In this document: positions 40,431-49,384 of the stretch, one piece after another | How the letters are laid out: the number at the start of each line of letters is the position of its first letter | Numbering within the stretch: the first letter of the stretch is position 1 | NCBI RefSeq assembly: GCF_024505045.1 | Contig: NZ_JANIBM010000012.1 | Span: 1 to 64,000, forward strand | Length of the DNA stretch: 64,000 nucleotides | Direction of reading: 5' to 3' | From: Methylomonas aurea | Lineage (GTDB): Bacteria; Pseudomonadota; Gammaproteobacteria; Methylococcales; Methylomonadaceae | Made by a program: the position numbers and the translations under genes | Notes under the pieces: model-generated | The model's input: the letters and a program-made list of their open reading frames with translations, nothing else | Told to the model about the DNA's origin: nothing | The model's database searches: none

Positions 40431-41811
40431 CCAGCCGCTGGCCTTCGTCGACCTGGAAACCACCGGCGCCACCGCCACCAAAGACCGCATCACCGAAATC
40501 GGCATTGTCCTGGTCGATGCCGATGGGGTGCGGGAATGGAATCAATTGGTCAATCCGCAAACCCGGATTCCGTTGTTCATCGAACAAATGACCGGCATCA
40601 GCAATGAGATGGTCGCCGAGATGCCCAGCTTTGCCCAAGTAGCCGGCGAAGTGGCCGAATTGCTGGAAGGGCGCTTGTTTATTGCCCACAACGCCCGCTT
40701 CGATTACGGCTTTTTGAAGAACGAGTTCAGCCGGGTGGGTATGACTTTCCGGCCGCAAGTGCTGTGTACCGTCAAATTGTCGCGGGCTTTGTATCCGCAC
40801 TTCCACCGCCACAATCTGGACAGCCTGATCGAACGCCACGGCTTGCAGGCCAAAGACCGGCACCGGGCGTTGGCCGATGCGCAATTGATTCATCAATTCT
40901 GGACTCAGGCTTGCGAGCAATTTTCTGCAGAGACCGTCGATGCCGCTGTGCAGCGTCTGGTCGGCCGCTCCAGCCTGCCGTCCAATATCGATCCGTTATT
41001 GATCCACGATTTGCCGGAAACCCCTGGCGTGTACCTGTTTTACGGCGAAAACGACCTGCCGCTTTACATTGGCAAAAGCGTCAACATCCGCAACCGGGTG
41101 CTGGCGCATTTCGGCGCCGATCACAAGAACAGCAAAGAGATGAGCCTGGCCCAGCAATTGCGCCGGATCGACTGGATCGAAACCGCCGGCGAGTTGGGCG
41201 CGCTGTTGCTGGAAGCCCGCTTGATCAAGGAAAAAACCCCGGTGCACAACCAGCGCCTGCGTCGCAAAAACGCCTTGTGCGCCTGGCAGTTACAACAACA
41301 GGGCGAGCAACTCAAGCCGGTATTGAGCTGGGCTGGCGAGCTGGATTTCGGCGCCCAGGACAATCTCTACGGCCTTTACCACAGCCAACGCGACGCCCAA
41401 AAAGCCTTGCGCGGCGTCGCCGAACAGCACGGCCTGTGTTTGAGCGTGTTGGGTTTGGAGAAAACCGCCGCCGGCCGGCCATGTTTTGGTTACCAGATCA
41501 AAAAATGCCGCGGCGCCTGCGTCGGCAGCGAAGTGCCGCTGGCCCACGCGGCGCGGGTGCTGATCGCCATGCAAAAACTCAAACTCGCCGTCTGGCCGTA
41601 TCCGGGCGCGATTGGCGTGCGCGAAGGCGAGGAATTGCATGTGATCGACCGTTGGTGTTATCTGGGTACCGCGAAAAATGAGGCGGAAATCGCGGAGTTG
41701 TTGCAGGCCGGCGTTCCGGCGTTTGATCGGGATACTTATATGCTGTTGAGTAAGTCGTTGAGGAAGGCGGAGGTCGTCGCGTTGCCGCAAACGTTGAGGG
41801 TGGTTGGTTGA
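40414..41811 (+). CDS. DnaQ-like 3'-5' exonuclease fused to a GIY-YIG (UvrC-N/Cho) nuclease
   Basis: The start at [18 protein letters not shown] (40414) lies within the gcvP end (17-base overlap). In the 465-residue protein, residues 1 to about 175 are a DEDDh exonuclease ([29 protein letters not shown]) and residues about 195-290 are a GIY-YIG nuclease ([31 protein letters not shown]). The rest is a UvrC/Cho-like tail with [17 protein letters not shown]. This fusion is likely a repair or mismatch-processing nuclease. It does not replace the DNA polymerase III proofreader. Confidence 0.88.
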
Positions 41812-41821
41812 GCTTACGTTT

Positions 41822-41847
41822 GTCCGATTACGCTTTGCTAATCGGAC
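41822..41847. repeat. REP-like palindrome (GTCCGATTA...TAATCGGAC)
   Basis: A perfect 9-bp stem with the 8-base loop CGCTTTGC. The loop and inner ATTA/TAAT are shared with the palindrome at 24340-24366 while the outer stem bases differ in a compensatory way, so both belong to one family. It may also act as a weak terminator for the DnaQ/GIY-YIG gene. Confidence 0.75.
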
Positions 41848-41856
41848 GAATGCGGG

Positions 41857-42348
41857 CTATTTAGCACGGCTAATCACAGCCCTATAATCATTGGCGATAA
41901 TAAAACCACGACATTGCACCGCAGCCACTACCGCACTTGAAGCAAAACAGGCCACGCGCATCGCAATAGCAATTGCCCAAACCCAGTTGAAAGGTTCCTC
42001 TATGCTGATAGGAAATATCAACGATAACATCTGCGCCAATCGCTCGATGAGCAGTAAGCCGATTACAGCGAATGCGTTTACTAGTATTTCTTTCTTTAAG
42101 TTGGTCAGAGATTGAATTGTCGCCCCAAAGCCTTCAACCCCCTTTACTTTCGCATCCGATGAAACATCTTTTAATACGCCATCAACATAAGAATATAACG
42201 CATAAGACAGGGTGCCCGTTACTACTGTCAGAGGGACAATGACCGATAATAATTCTTGAAAAATCGGCAGGGCTAAGTTGCTAAAATAAAACGTTATCAG
42301 CAACGCTAAACTGAAAGCTAACAAAAAGACCAATATGAATCTAATCAT
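41857..42348 (-). CDS. four-helix membrane protein of unknown function (AT-rich module)
   Basis: The 163-residue protein has four hydrophobic segments (about 4-28, 36-58, 88-112 and 121-146) and a charged cytoplasmic loop (KDVSSDAKVKGVEGFGATIQSLTNLKKE) between the second and third. I do not recognise the family. Its start overlaps the stop of the 312-residue gene by 4 bases (translational coupling). It is clearly AT-richer than the flanking gcv genes, suggesting transfer. Confidence 0.65.
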   Translation of the reverse strand: MIRFILVFLLAFSLALLITFYFSNLALPIFQELLSVIVPLTVVTGTLSYALYSYVDGVLKDVSSDAKVKGVEGFGATIQSLTNLKKEILVNAFAVIGLLLIERLAQMLSLIFPISIEEPFNWVWAIAIAMRVACFASSAVVAAVQCRGFIIANDYRAVISRAK

Positions 42349-43283
42349 CGGCTATGATTACGATCAAAATTCTCGGATTCGGCAATTACTTGAGCAATAA
42401 GGCCTGCATCGCTTGATTCTCGCCCTGGAGCTGGCAAACCTGTTTCCAATTCCAATTGCCCTTCGTTATATATCTCTTCTTCAGTTGGAATTGGCAATTC
42501 CACGTAAATAGCGGCCTCCTCGCTTGTATGTGTCTTTTTTCCTCCTCGGTCGCCTTCGGTAACTAATACCCACTTTCCTTCGCCTTCAGCAGCATAATCG
42601 ACATAGTCGGCTATCGGTTCTTGAGGGATTACTAGATTACCTGATTCACTTTCGAGAACCATGGAAATTTCATCTTGGCTATATAGTTTTTTTAGCTCTT
42701 CTAACGCCTCGCGTGCTTTTTCATTGGTACGAAGAATATTTGGCGAAATTAACTTAAGTTCTAATCTATATATTCTTTTGTGGGATTGGACGACTGACCA
42801 GAATTCTGCTGTCTTGGTTTTGGCTTCTATGAATACTCGATAGTTATACTTTGCCAGTACCGGTTCGCGGATACCCGCTTGAAGTGCATTTGTAACTTGA
42901 GATTCGGTGCCAAACTTCCAATCCCGCTGTATAAATATGTATTGTTCCTGGAGGTCAAATACAGCTACAAGGGGAATCCAGTCATCTGCTTCACGTTCGA
43001 TAATGTCGCCGGGGACTTTTTCACCAACATGTGCGGTTCTTAACTTTGCTACTTTGCCGACGAAATATCTACCTATTTGGAATGTATATAGCTCGGTAGG
43101 TTTTGCTTCCGCAAAACCTACAAATGCGTATTTAACATTGTGATGTTCGAATTCGCGATCTCCATGCAGTGCAACTAATACTGCAGCACCTTTCGTTGAG
43201 GGCAACGGCGAGACATCTAAGCTAGTTTGAGCATCTTCCACAAGGGAATAGCGGAGTACCAGAAAATTTCCGGTATTTTTCAT
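42345..43283 (-). CDS. soluble 312-residue protein of unknown function (AT-rich module)
   Basis: No transmembrane segment or signal peptide. The N-terminal ~200 residues look beta-rich (FLVLRYSLVEDAQTSLDV, GRYFVGKVAKLRTAHVG, WIPLVAVFDLQEQYIFIQRDW, IYRLELKLISPNI). A linker helix (NEKAREALEELKKLY) and an acidic tail (PTEEEIYNEGQLELETGLP) follow. AAGGAG stands 5-6 bases before the ATG. It is AT-rich and paired with a membrane protein gene by a 4-base overlap. Soluble sensor plus membrane effector is a common layout in antiphage modules, but nothing here proves that; the function is unknown. Confidence 0.65.
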   Translation of the reverse strand: MKNTGNFLVLRYSLVEDAQTSLDVSPLPSTKGAAVLVALHGDREFEHHNVKYAFVGFAEAKPTELYTFQIGRYFVGKVAKLRTAHVGEKVPGDIIEREADDWIPLVAVFDLQEQYIFIQRDWKFGTESQVTNALQAGIREPVLAKYNYRVFIEAKTKTAEFWSVVQSHKRIYRLELKLISPNILRTNEKAREALEELKKLYSQDEISMVLESESGNLVIPQEPIADYVDYAAEGEGKWVLVTEGDRGGKKTHTSEEAAIYVELPIPTEEEIYNEGQLELETGLPAPGRESSDAGLIAQVIAESENFDRNHSR

Positions 43284-43422
43284 GTTCTCTCCTTGGTAGC
43301 TATAACAAGTTCTTTAATATCTAACATAAGAAGTTGTAGTCTTGAAGGCCGCAATGCGCAATCTGCAGGACCGTAGGGCGAATAAGCGAAGCGCCATCCG
43401 CCAAATTGGCTAATCTTTACCA

Positions 43423-43560
43423 ATGCCAAACTATAGACGTAACCGCATCCCTGGTGGAACGTATTTCTTCACGGTGAATTTGCTCGAACGCAAATCTAGC
43501 CTGTTAGTCGATAATATCGACAAACTAAGGCACGCGGTGCGGATTGTTCGGGAAAAGCAA
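43423..43560 (+). pseudogene. N-terminal fragment of a REP-associated tyrosine transposase
   Basis: About 46 codons (PNYRRNRIPGGTYFFTVNLLE) match the RAYT N-terminus. The frame then runs into palindromic repeat sequence and has no HUH or Tyr motif. It is a truncated remnant at the edge of the AT-rich island. Confidence 0.75.
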
Positions 43561-43621
43561 GCTTTTTTCCTCGTTCCCACGCTCCTGCGTGGGCATGCAT
43601 ATTCGTTTCCAAGGCTGTATG

Positions 43622-43647
43622 GGTTCCCACGGAAGACCGTGGGAACC
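43622..43647. repeat. perfect 11-bp palindrome GGTTCCCACGG/CCGTGGGAACC
   Basis: An 11-bp stem with an AAGA loop. A partial, related word (TTCCCACGCTCCTGCGTGGG) lies about 45 bases upstream, so the region holds two REP-like units. Confidence 0.75.
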
Positions 43648-43681
43648 AGAAAACCAGAAAAAATCCAACCAAGGAGAATCA

Positions 43682-44215
43682 ATGGCTGTATATCCGATGC
43701 TGGCGTCTATGATGGCCGGCGCTAACATCCATTCATCGCATGTCTTTGAAACGCGTGTCATACCGTATCTGCTGGAGACTTGGCTTGAGGACTATAGATG
43801 TTTCATTAAGGGCAGCGAAATTTTGGAGACTAGTGTCGACGGCTTTTCGTATTTGTTCGATGTGACGGTTGAGCGATTGATCGTCGCATGGGGTATTAGC
43901 CACGGCCGACATGCTGGCGCCCGCGACCGCTCGCGTATGGCTGGTCACCCCCTCAGCGACGGTCCGGATTATCACCGGGGCCACTCCATCCCGCATACCC
44001 TGGGCGGAACGACCGACATTAACCTGGTACCGCAGCTTGGCGCCGTCAATATAGGTCCTTTTCGGGAGTTGGAGAAACGCGCGGTAGCCACACCCGGTTC
44101 CTTGTATTTTACCTATTGGGTATACGGCGCGTCAGGCAGTCAAAAGCCGTTGTATGTTCAACAAGGTATATTAATTCCGGGGAGTTTTCCTGATATTAGA
44201 ACTCATCCGAATTAG
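43682..44215 (+). CDS. stand-alone DNA/RNA non-specific endonuclease-like protein
   Basis: The ATG at 43682 follows AAGGAGAA by 5 bases, and the longer upstream frame is repeat sequence. The 177-residue protein ends with DYHRGHSIPHTLGGTTDINLVPQ, then LGAVNIGPFRELE, a match to the His-Asn (DRGH-like) core of the non-specific endonuclease family used in polymorphic toxins. The N-terminal ~80 residues are unrecognised. It has no signal peptide and no adjacent immunity gene. It may be a cut-down toxin domain or a DNA-processing enzyme. Confidence 0.68.
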   Translation: MAVYPMLASMMAGANIHSSHVFETRVIPYLLETWLEDYRCFIKGSEILETSVDGFSYLFDVTVERLIVAWGISHGRHAGARDRSRMAGHPLSDGPDYHRGHSIPHTLGGTTDINLVPQLGAVNIGPFRELEKRAVATPGSLYFTYWVYGASGSQKPLYVQQGILIPGSFPDIRTHPN

Positions 44216-44434
44216 ACGTTTCGGGGGAAACCATGGCCGACTTCGGCGTGCAGCCGAAAGCCGGTCCGCATCCTCTCGTTCTGGGTAGCCGAGGCACCCA
44301 CGGTTGACACTAGACCGCTTTCGCCGCATGCTCAGCCCCGCCCCTGCGGGCCGTCAAGTTTGCCGTGATCCGGCAAGAGCCTGCCGGCCTGCGTAAACGA
44401 CCCCGCGGGATAAAATAATGAGAAGAGGATTTTC

Positions 44435-47400
44435 ATGTCGATTCGTAAACATGTGCCGATAGAGCAAGCCGAGTGGTCGGTGCAGCCTCCTGCGGAATGG
44501 GTGCAACAGCGTTCCGTGGATTGGGCTTGGCGGCCCGGCGAGGGTCACGGTTTCGGTTATTTGCTGATCGACGAACAGCACCACGTGGCCAGCCAGGCTC
44601 TTTATGCGCGCACCGTCAAGATGCTGGCTTCGCTGTCTGCGGTGCAGACCCAAAGCCAGGTGGTGGTCGAGTTCGATCCGGCCGCTCAGCGTTTGCAACT
44701 CCACGAACTGGCAATCTGGCGCATGGCCGCCGACGGTGCCTGGCAAAAACGCGAGCCGGTGGCCAAAGAGGCGTTTCTGCTCAGGCAGCGCGAGCAACAG
44801 TTCGAGCAGCAAATGCTGAAAGGCTATGTCTCGCTGGTGGCGTTGCTGGAAGACGTGCGGATCGGCGACGTGATCGACTTGTCCTGGACGCTGTTGCCGC
44901 GCGAACCGCTGCCGGGCCTGCTGTTCACGGCCCTGCATTTCCTGGCCTGGAGCGTGCCGGTGGCGCACTACCGTTTGGCCTTGCACGCGCCTGCCGGCCT
45001 AAATCTGCGTTGGCGCTTGCATGCGTCGGACGCGGTGCCGCTGCCGGTCGAGACGGCCGAGTCGGATGGCGTGAGCTGGCGTTTCGAGCGGCCGCCGATC
45101 TTCCAGGCAGAGGCTAGCGTACCTGGCGTGTATTGGCCGTTTCCGGTGCTGGAAGCCAGCGCCTGGGAGTCTTGGGGGCAGGTCGCGCGCTTTTTTGCCG
45201 AACTGTGGGCCGATGCGGCGCAAGACGATTCGGCAAGCGTCGCCGCAGAAGCGCAAAGCCTGGCCGACGGCAAAACCGGCGCCGAGGCCATCGTCGCCGC
45301 GTTGCGCTTCGTGCAAAACGATATCCGCTATTTGAGCGTCGATTTCGGCCACGGCGCCGGCATGTTGCCGAACGGCGCCGGCACGGTGTTGAGGCGCCGT
45401 TTCGGCGACTGCAAGGATAAATCCATATTGTTGGTAGCTTTGCTGCGCGAGTTGGGCATCGCGGCGCGGCCGGTATTGGTCGCCAGCGCTTGGCGCGACG
45501 GCATCAAACGCTTGATGCCGTCCACGGCCTGTTTCAACCACGTTATCGTCGGCTTCGAATTCGACGGCCAACGATATTTCGCCGATCCGACCGTCGTTGG
45601 CCAGGGCGGCGATCTGGCGCATTTGAGCGTGCCGCCGTTCGCGGCCGGCCTTGAAATCGATCAGGCAACGACGGGTTTACTCGACTTGCCGCCAGCGGCG
45701 CTCGCTGAATTGACGCTGACCGAAACCTTCACGCTGGACCGACGTGAGGTTAACGGTGCCGTCGAGCAAGTGCTGGAGGCCAGCGGCTGGCTGGCCGACG
45801 ACATCCGCGCGGCAATCCTTAACCAAGGCCAACGCCAATTTGCCAAACATCGGGCCGACGCCTTGCAGCAGAATTTTCCGGCTCTGCAACCCAATCTGGA
45901 CAGCCTGCAGATCAACGACGACAGCGACAGCAACCGCATCGCATTACGCAGCCGGCACGGCTTGCCGACCTGGGGCCAGACCGGACGCAAACCGCCCGAC
46001 TTTTTCAGTTACGGCGCCCACGGCCTGTTTCTGGCGGTGGAAACCATCGATCCGCACCAGCAACGCGAGCAGCCCTTCCAATTGCGCCATCCGCTAACGG
46101 TCTGCCACAGCGTCGTCGTGCGCGGTAAAGCGGTGAAGAAGCAGAAAGCCGGCGCATTCCGCCACGAGGGGCCGGGCTTTCGCTATCGAGTCGATATCCA
46201 GTCGCGCCGGCGCGAAGTGAGTTTCGATTACCGTTGGGAAAGTACCGCCGCGGAAATCGCGGCCGACCAATGGCCGGCCTACTGCCAGCAACGCGCCGTC
46301 GCGCTGGAAAGGGCCGGGGCTTTGGTGCATACCCCGGCTTTCAAACCGCTGGCTGCCGCGCTGCGCTTGGTCCCGGTTCTCGCCGTGGTCGGCGGCTTGG
46401 CGGCCGGCTGGCTCGGCAATGCCGGGAATAATCGCACCGTTCGCGAAGCCGGCGGTATCGAAGCGGCGGGCTCAAAAGCTTTCGAACATGTCAAACGTAG
46501 CGAATTCACCCAGGGTTACGTCTTGGCTGCTGCCGTTCAGCCCAATTACCGCAACAATTTCGATTTTCAGATCATGTTTAGCGAAGCGGCAATCCGCACC
46601 GGCCATTTCGCCGAAGCGGAGCAGGCGCTGGAACAGGCGCGGAGCCTGCGTGCCGGCGATATCCTGCCGGAGCAGTTGCAGGCGGCGTTATTCGAGGCGC
46701 GCGGCCAATTGCCGCAAGCGCTGGAATTGCTGAAAGGTTTGGCAAGCCACACTGGCGCGCCGGAGCGGGTATATGCCGATTTGGCGCGCATCTCGGAACG
46801 GATGGCCGAATTCGGCGGCGCGCGGACTGCCTGGGAAACGGTGTTGGCGCGGCATCCGGCGGAGCCGGAGGCCTTGTATAGTCTGGCGCGTTTAATGTGG
46901 GTGGCCGGCGAGCGGGAACGCGCCGATAACCTGATCTCCGGCGTGATTGCCTCGCAACCCGTGTCCAGCGCGGCGCTGGAGAGCGCCTTGGCGCGCTATT
47001 TTTCAGTAACCGGCCGGCCCGAACGCGCCATCGACCCGGCCCGCCGCGCCGTCGAGCGTGAGCCGGGCGACCCGTATTTGGCCTACAAGCATGTCAGGGC
47101 GCTGATCGAAAGCCGCCGTTACGATGAGGCTTTGGCGGTCGCGATCGGCGTCAACCAAAAATTCCCGAAACAGCCTATGGCCGCCGCAGCTTTGGCTACC
47201 GCCGCGGCGATGGCCAACGACAACCTGCGCGCCGAACCGGCATTTAAAGAATGGGTGGCGCTGGCGCCGGACAATCCGGATGCGGTATCCAGTTACGGCT
47301 TCTTCCTGCATCGGGTCGGCCGCGATTTGGAGTCGCAAACCGTGCTGGAGCAGGCAACCCGCAAATTTCCGGCCCACGGCAACCTGTGGCTGAATTACGC

Positions 47401-47500
47401 GGTAACCCTGGAAGCCCTGGGCGACGCCGACGCCGCCCAAGCCCGCCAACAAGCCGCCCGTCTGATGACCGACGAGCAACGGGCGACGTTGGTGAGATGA
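44435..47500 (+). CDS. DUF3857/transglutaminase-like protein with C-terminal TPR repeats
   Basis: This 1021-residue protein has a DUF3857 N-terminal domain (about 10-240), then a transglutaminase-like domain with Cys326 in RRRFGDCKDKSILLVALL, His in CFNHVIVGFEFDG and Asp in RYFADPT (a full catalytic triad). A hydrophobic segment follows at about 635-665 (LRLVPVLAVVGGLAAGW), then TPR-type repeats from about 680 to the end (FAEAEQALEQARSLRAGDI). GAGG lies about 7 bases before the ATG. It has no clear N-terminal signal. Relatives are often found near surface-polymer or stress genes; substrate unknown. Confidence 0.82.
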   Translation: MSIRKHVPIEQAEWSVQPPAEWVQQRSVDWAWRPGEGHGFGYLLIDEQHHVASQALYARTVKMLASLSAVQTQSQVVVEFDPAAQRLQLHELAIWRMAADGAWQKREPVAKEAFLLRQREQQFEQQMLKGYVSLVALLEDVRIGDVIDLSWTLLPREPLPGLLFTALHFLAWSVPVAHYRLALHAPAGLNLRWRLHASDAVPLPVETAESDGVSWRFERPPIFQAEASVPGVYWPFPVLEASAWESWGQVARFFAELWADAAQDDSASVAAEAQSLADGKTGAEAIVAALRFVQNDIRYLSVDFGHGAGMLPNGAGTVLRRRFGDCKDKSILLVALLRELGIAARPVLVASAWRDGIKRLMPSTACFNHVIVGFEFDGQRYFADPTVVGQGGDLAHLSVPPFAAGLEIDQATTGLLDLPPAALAELTLTETFTLDRREVNGAVEQVLEASGWLADDIRAAILNQGQRQFAKHRADALQQNFPALQPNLDSLQINDDSDSNRIALRSRHGLPTWGQTGRKPPDFFSYGAHGLFLAVETIDPHQQREQPFQLRHPLTVCHSVVVRGKAVKKQKAGAFRHEGPGFRYRVDIQSRRREVSFDYRWESTAAEIAADQWPAYCQQRAVALERAGALVHTPAFKPLAAALRLVPVLAVVGGLAAGWLGNAGNNRTVREAGGIEAAGSKAFEHVKRSEFTQGYVLAAAVQPNYRNNFDFQIMFSEAAIRTGHFAEAEQALEQARSLRAGDILPEQLQAALFEARGQLPQALELLKGLASHTGAPERVYADLARISERMAEFGGARTAWETVLARHPAEPEALYSLARLMWVAGERERADNLISGVIASQPVSSAALESALARYFSVTGRPERAIDPARRAVEREPGDPYLAYKHVRALIESRRYDEALAVAIGVNQKFPKQPMAAAALATAAAMANDNLRAEPAFKEWVALAPDNPDAVSSYGFFLHRVGRDLESQTVLEQATRKFPAHGNLWLNYAVTLEALGDADAAQARQQAARLMTDEQRATLVR

Positions 47501-47759
47501 GGCGACTCGCTACGCGCTCGGATACCGGCCTTAAAACGAGACCGGATGAGGAGACTGGCAATATTCTGAGTCAGCGCTCGGCGGCGAGTATAAGTGGTTC
47601 AACCCGATCGCAAATTCGTTTGACTTCTCTAGGGCGGTTATCCCGTAATTTTGTAGGCGGTCTCTCAGTTTGTCTGACGGAAAAGGTAGTAATTCACGGA
47701 TAATTTGTAAGTTTTTTCCGACAATTGTTCCGTATTTAACAGCATGGAGATTCCAGTAA

Positions 47760-48032
47760 ATGTGCGGAAAAATGGGTGAGAACGAGATTGAGAGTATGGA
47801 AAACATGATGTCGATGGCGGTGTATTTGGTGATCGCCGACACGTTGGATATCGATGTCGACGCTATCTACCCCGATAGCAACCTGAAGCACGATTTAGGC
47901 ATGACAGCCGCGGTTCAGCAAGAGCTGGACCAGTCGATCATGGAGATGTTTAATAATTTTCAGGTCGACTTTAGTCAGGCCGATACCGTGGGCGATGTTG
48001 TCCGACAGATCGCCAAAGTGACGATACACTGA
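47760..48032 (+). CDS. acyl-carrier-protein-like protein lacking the phosphopantetheine serine
   Basis: The 90-residue protein aligns with ACP helices: VYLVIADTLDIDVDAIYPDSNLKHDLG, then MTAAVQQELDQSIMEMFNNFQVDFSQADTVGDVVRQI. The DSL/DSI motif is replaced by MTAAV (Ser becomes Ala), so it cannot carry the cofactor. A later start (ATGGAAAAC, 47796) is possible. It stands alone between the transglutaminase gene and a strong terminator, so it may be a binding partner or regulator rather than a carrier. Confidence 0.65.
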   Translation: MCGKMGENEIESMENMMSMAVYLVIADTLDIDVDAIYPDSNLKHDLGMTAAVQQELDQSIMEMFNNFQVDFSQADTVGDVVRQIAKVTIH

Positions 48033-48056
48033 AGCATTCCGAACACGCATAAACCA

Positions 48057-48084
48057 AGCCGGCCCTGGTGCCGGCTTTTTTTTT
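48057..48084 (+). terminator. Rho-independent terminator after the ACP-like gene
   Basis: AGCCGGC/GCCGGCT 7-bp stem, 6-base loop CCTGGT, then a run of nine T. Confidence 0.92.
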
Positions 48085-48100
48085 GCACGGCCGCTAAGCC

Positions 48101-48901
48101 TCAAACGCACCAGGCTTCGACTATTCGGGTTTCGTGGCGGCCGTCGGCCAATTCGCCCGGCGGATGAATCTGCCACGGCCAGCGGCCGACGCACGCGGCA
48201 CCGGCGGTAAAGCCTTGCAGTAAGTCGCGATAGTCGCTGCTGTCCGCCAATACTCCGTGGCGGTCGAAGTGGCGGTCTTCGACTTCGCTGATGAGGCAGA
48301 TTGGCGCGCGCCAAGCCTGCAACCAACGCAAATGGCCTTGTATCAGCGTCCGGCCGAACGTTTCGAGCGCCGATTCGTCCGATACTTTGTCGGCCAAGTA
48401 ATTCAGCGGTAGCAGCGGCAATTGAGTCAGGCAATTCACCGATGCGACCCAATCGGGTTTTATTTCGAGTAGCGGTAATACGGGACGGATCAGCATTTCC
48501 GCGGGCGGCAAACGGCGGTGTCTTGCCAGCCAATCGACGATGCCGGTAACGTCGTGGCGACACAGGTGCAACCGCTTCGGCCAACGTTTGGTCATACGCC
48601 GCGCCTCAACGCCGAAGGCAATGTCCAGTAAAACGATGCGCTCGAACCGGTCCATTAACTGGGCGAGCGGCAGATCGTGAACGCTGCCGGCGCCGACCAG
48701 TAGGGCGCAAGCCGGATTCGGCCGGGCCAGATCGGCGGCGCGCAACAAGGCGGCTCGGGTGGCTGCCAAATGCGGCATCCAGGCTTCCCGGCAACGGCGG
48801 TGACGGGTCTCCAGCGCTGCCGCCTCGCTGGAGTAGCCTAGTCGGCGCGCGCCAGTGCTGGCGGTTCGTGTAGCTAGATAATGTATGAATTCCGCGATCA
48901 T
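48101..48901 (-). CDS. SAM-dependent methyltransferase-like protein
   Basis: The start at MIAEFIHYLATRTASTGARRLG (48901) is chosen over an upstream ATG whose extension has no conserved look. The 266-residue protein has a Rossmann-like pattern (CALLVGAGSVHDLPL as motif I, IVLLDIAF as motif II, KRLHLCRHDVTGIV). The substrate is unknown. It is convergent with the ACP-like gene. Confidence 0.65.
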   Translation of the reverse strand: MIAEFIHYLATRTASTGARRLGYSSEAAALETRHRRCREAWMPHLAATRAALLRAADLARPNPACALLVGAGSVHDLPLAQLMDRFERIVLLDIAFGVEARRMTKRWPKRLHLCRHDVTGIVDWLARHRRLPPAEMLIRPVLPLLEIKPDWVASVNCLTQLPLLPLNYLADKVSDESALETFGRTLIQGHLRWLQAWRAPICLISEVEDRHFDRHGVLADSSDYRDLLQGFTAGAACVGRWPWQIHPPGELADGRHETRIVEAWCV

Positions 48902-49197
48902 CGTAGTCAAGAGCGCCCGTGCAGTTAAATTAAAGGCTCCGGCAGATTTGCCCGGGCTGGGATCGGTGTCTCGTGGGTCGGCGTACCTTTTGTTTTGTGA
49001 CAGCCGCCGCTTTCCGCGGCTAAGAACCCGGTTTTTGTTGCCGGGAAGTATTGTATCTGTGATTGTCATCAAGGTTGTTCGGGCAGTCTCCTTCTATAAC
49101 TATTCCCGAACTATCGGCTTGGGTTGCAGTGCGGTGTATTCGGGATCGGATACTTGGCTCGGCTCTAAGCGGAGTTCCCCCCTCATGATTGACATCG

Positions 49198-49223
49198 GCC
49201 CCGGTTCTCCGGGGCTTTTTTTT
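49198..49223 (+). terminator. Rho-independent terminator with no upstream gene
   Basis: GCCCCGG/CCGGGGC 7-bp stem, TTCT loop, then eight T. There is no plus-strand gene for over 1 kb upstream, so it may end a short RNA starting somewhere after about 49080. A TATAAC at 49095-49100 is present but its -35 spacing is poor. Confidence 0.8.
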
Positions 49224-49349
49224 GCCTTCGGCGCCGAAATATCTGAGTTCGAAACTGACAAATACACGGCAAATGCATCTGCTGCGAACCGCTGTAACCC
49301 GGCAGAAGCAAGGCCTGACAAGGCGTGCGACAAAACGTCGCAGTTTTTC

Positions 49350-49378
49350 TGGACATCAGTTTTTTTATCCCCTACAAT
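49350..49378 (+). promoter_or_regulatory. sigma-70 promoter
   Basis: TGGACA (49350-49355), 17-base spacer, TACAAT (49373-49378). This is a near-consensus housekeeping promoter, with transcription expected from about 49385. Confidence 0.75.
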
Positions 49379-49384
49379 GCGCCC

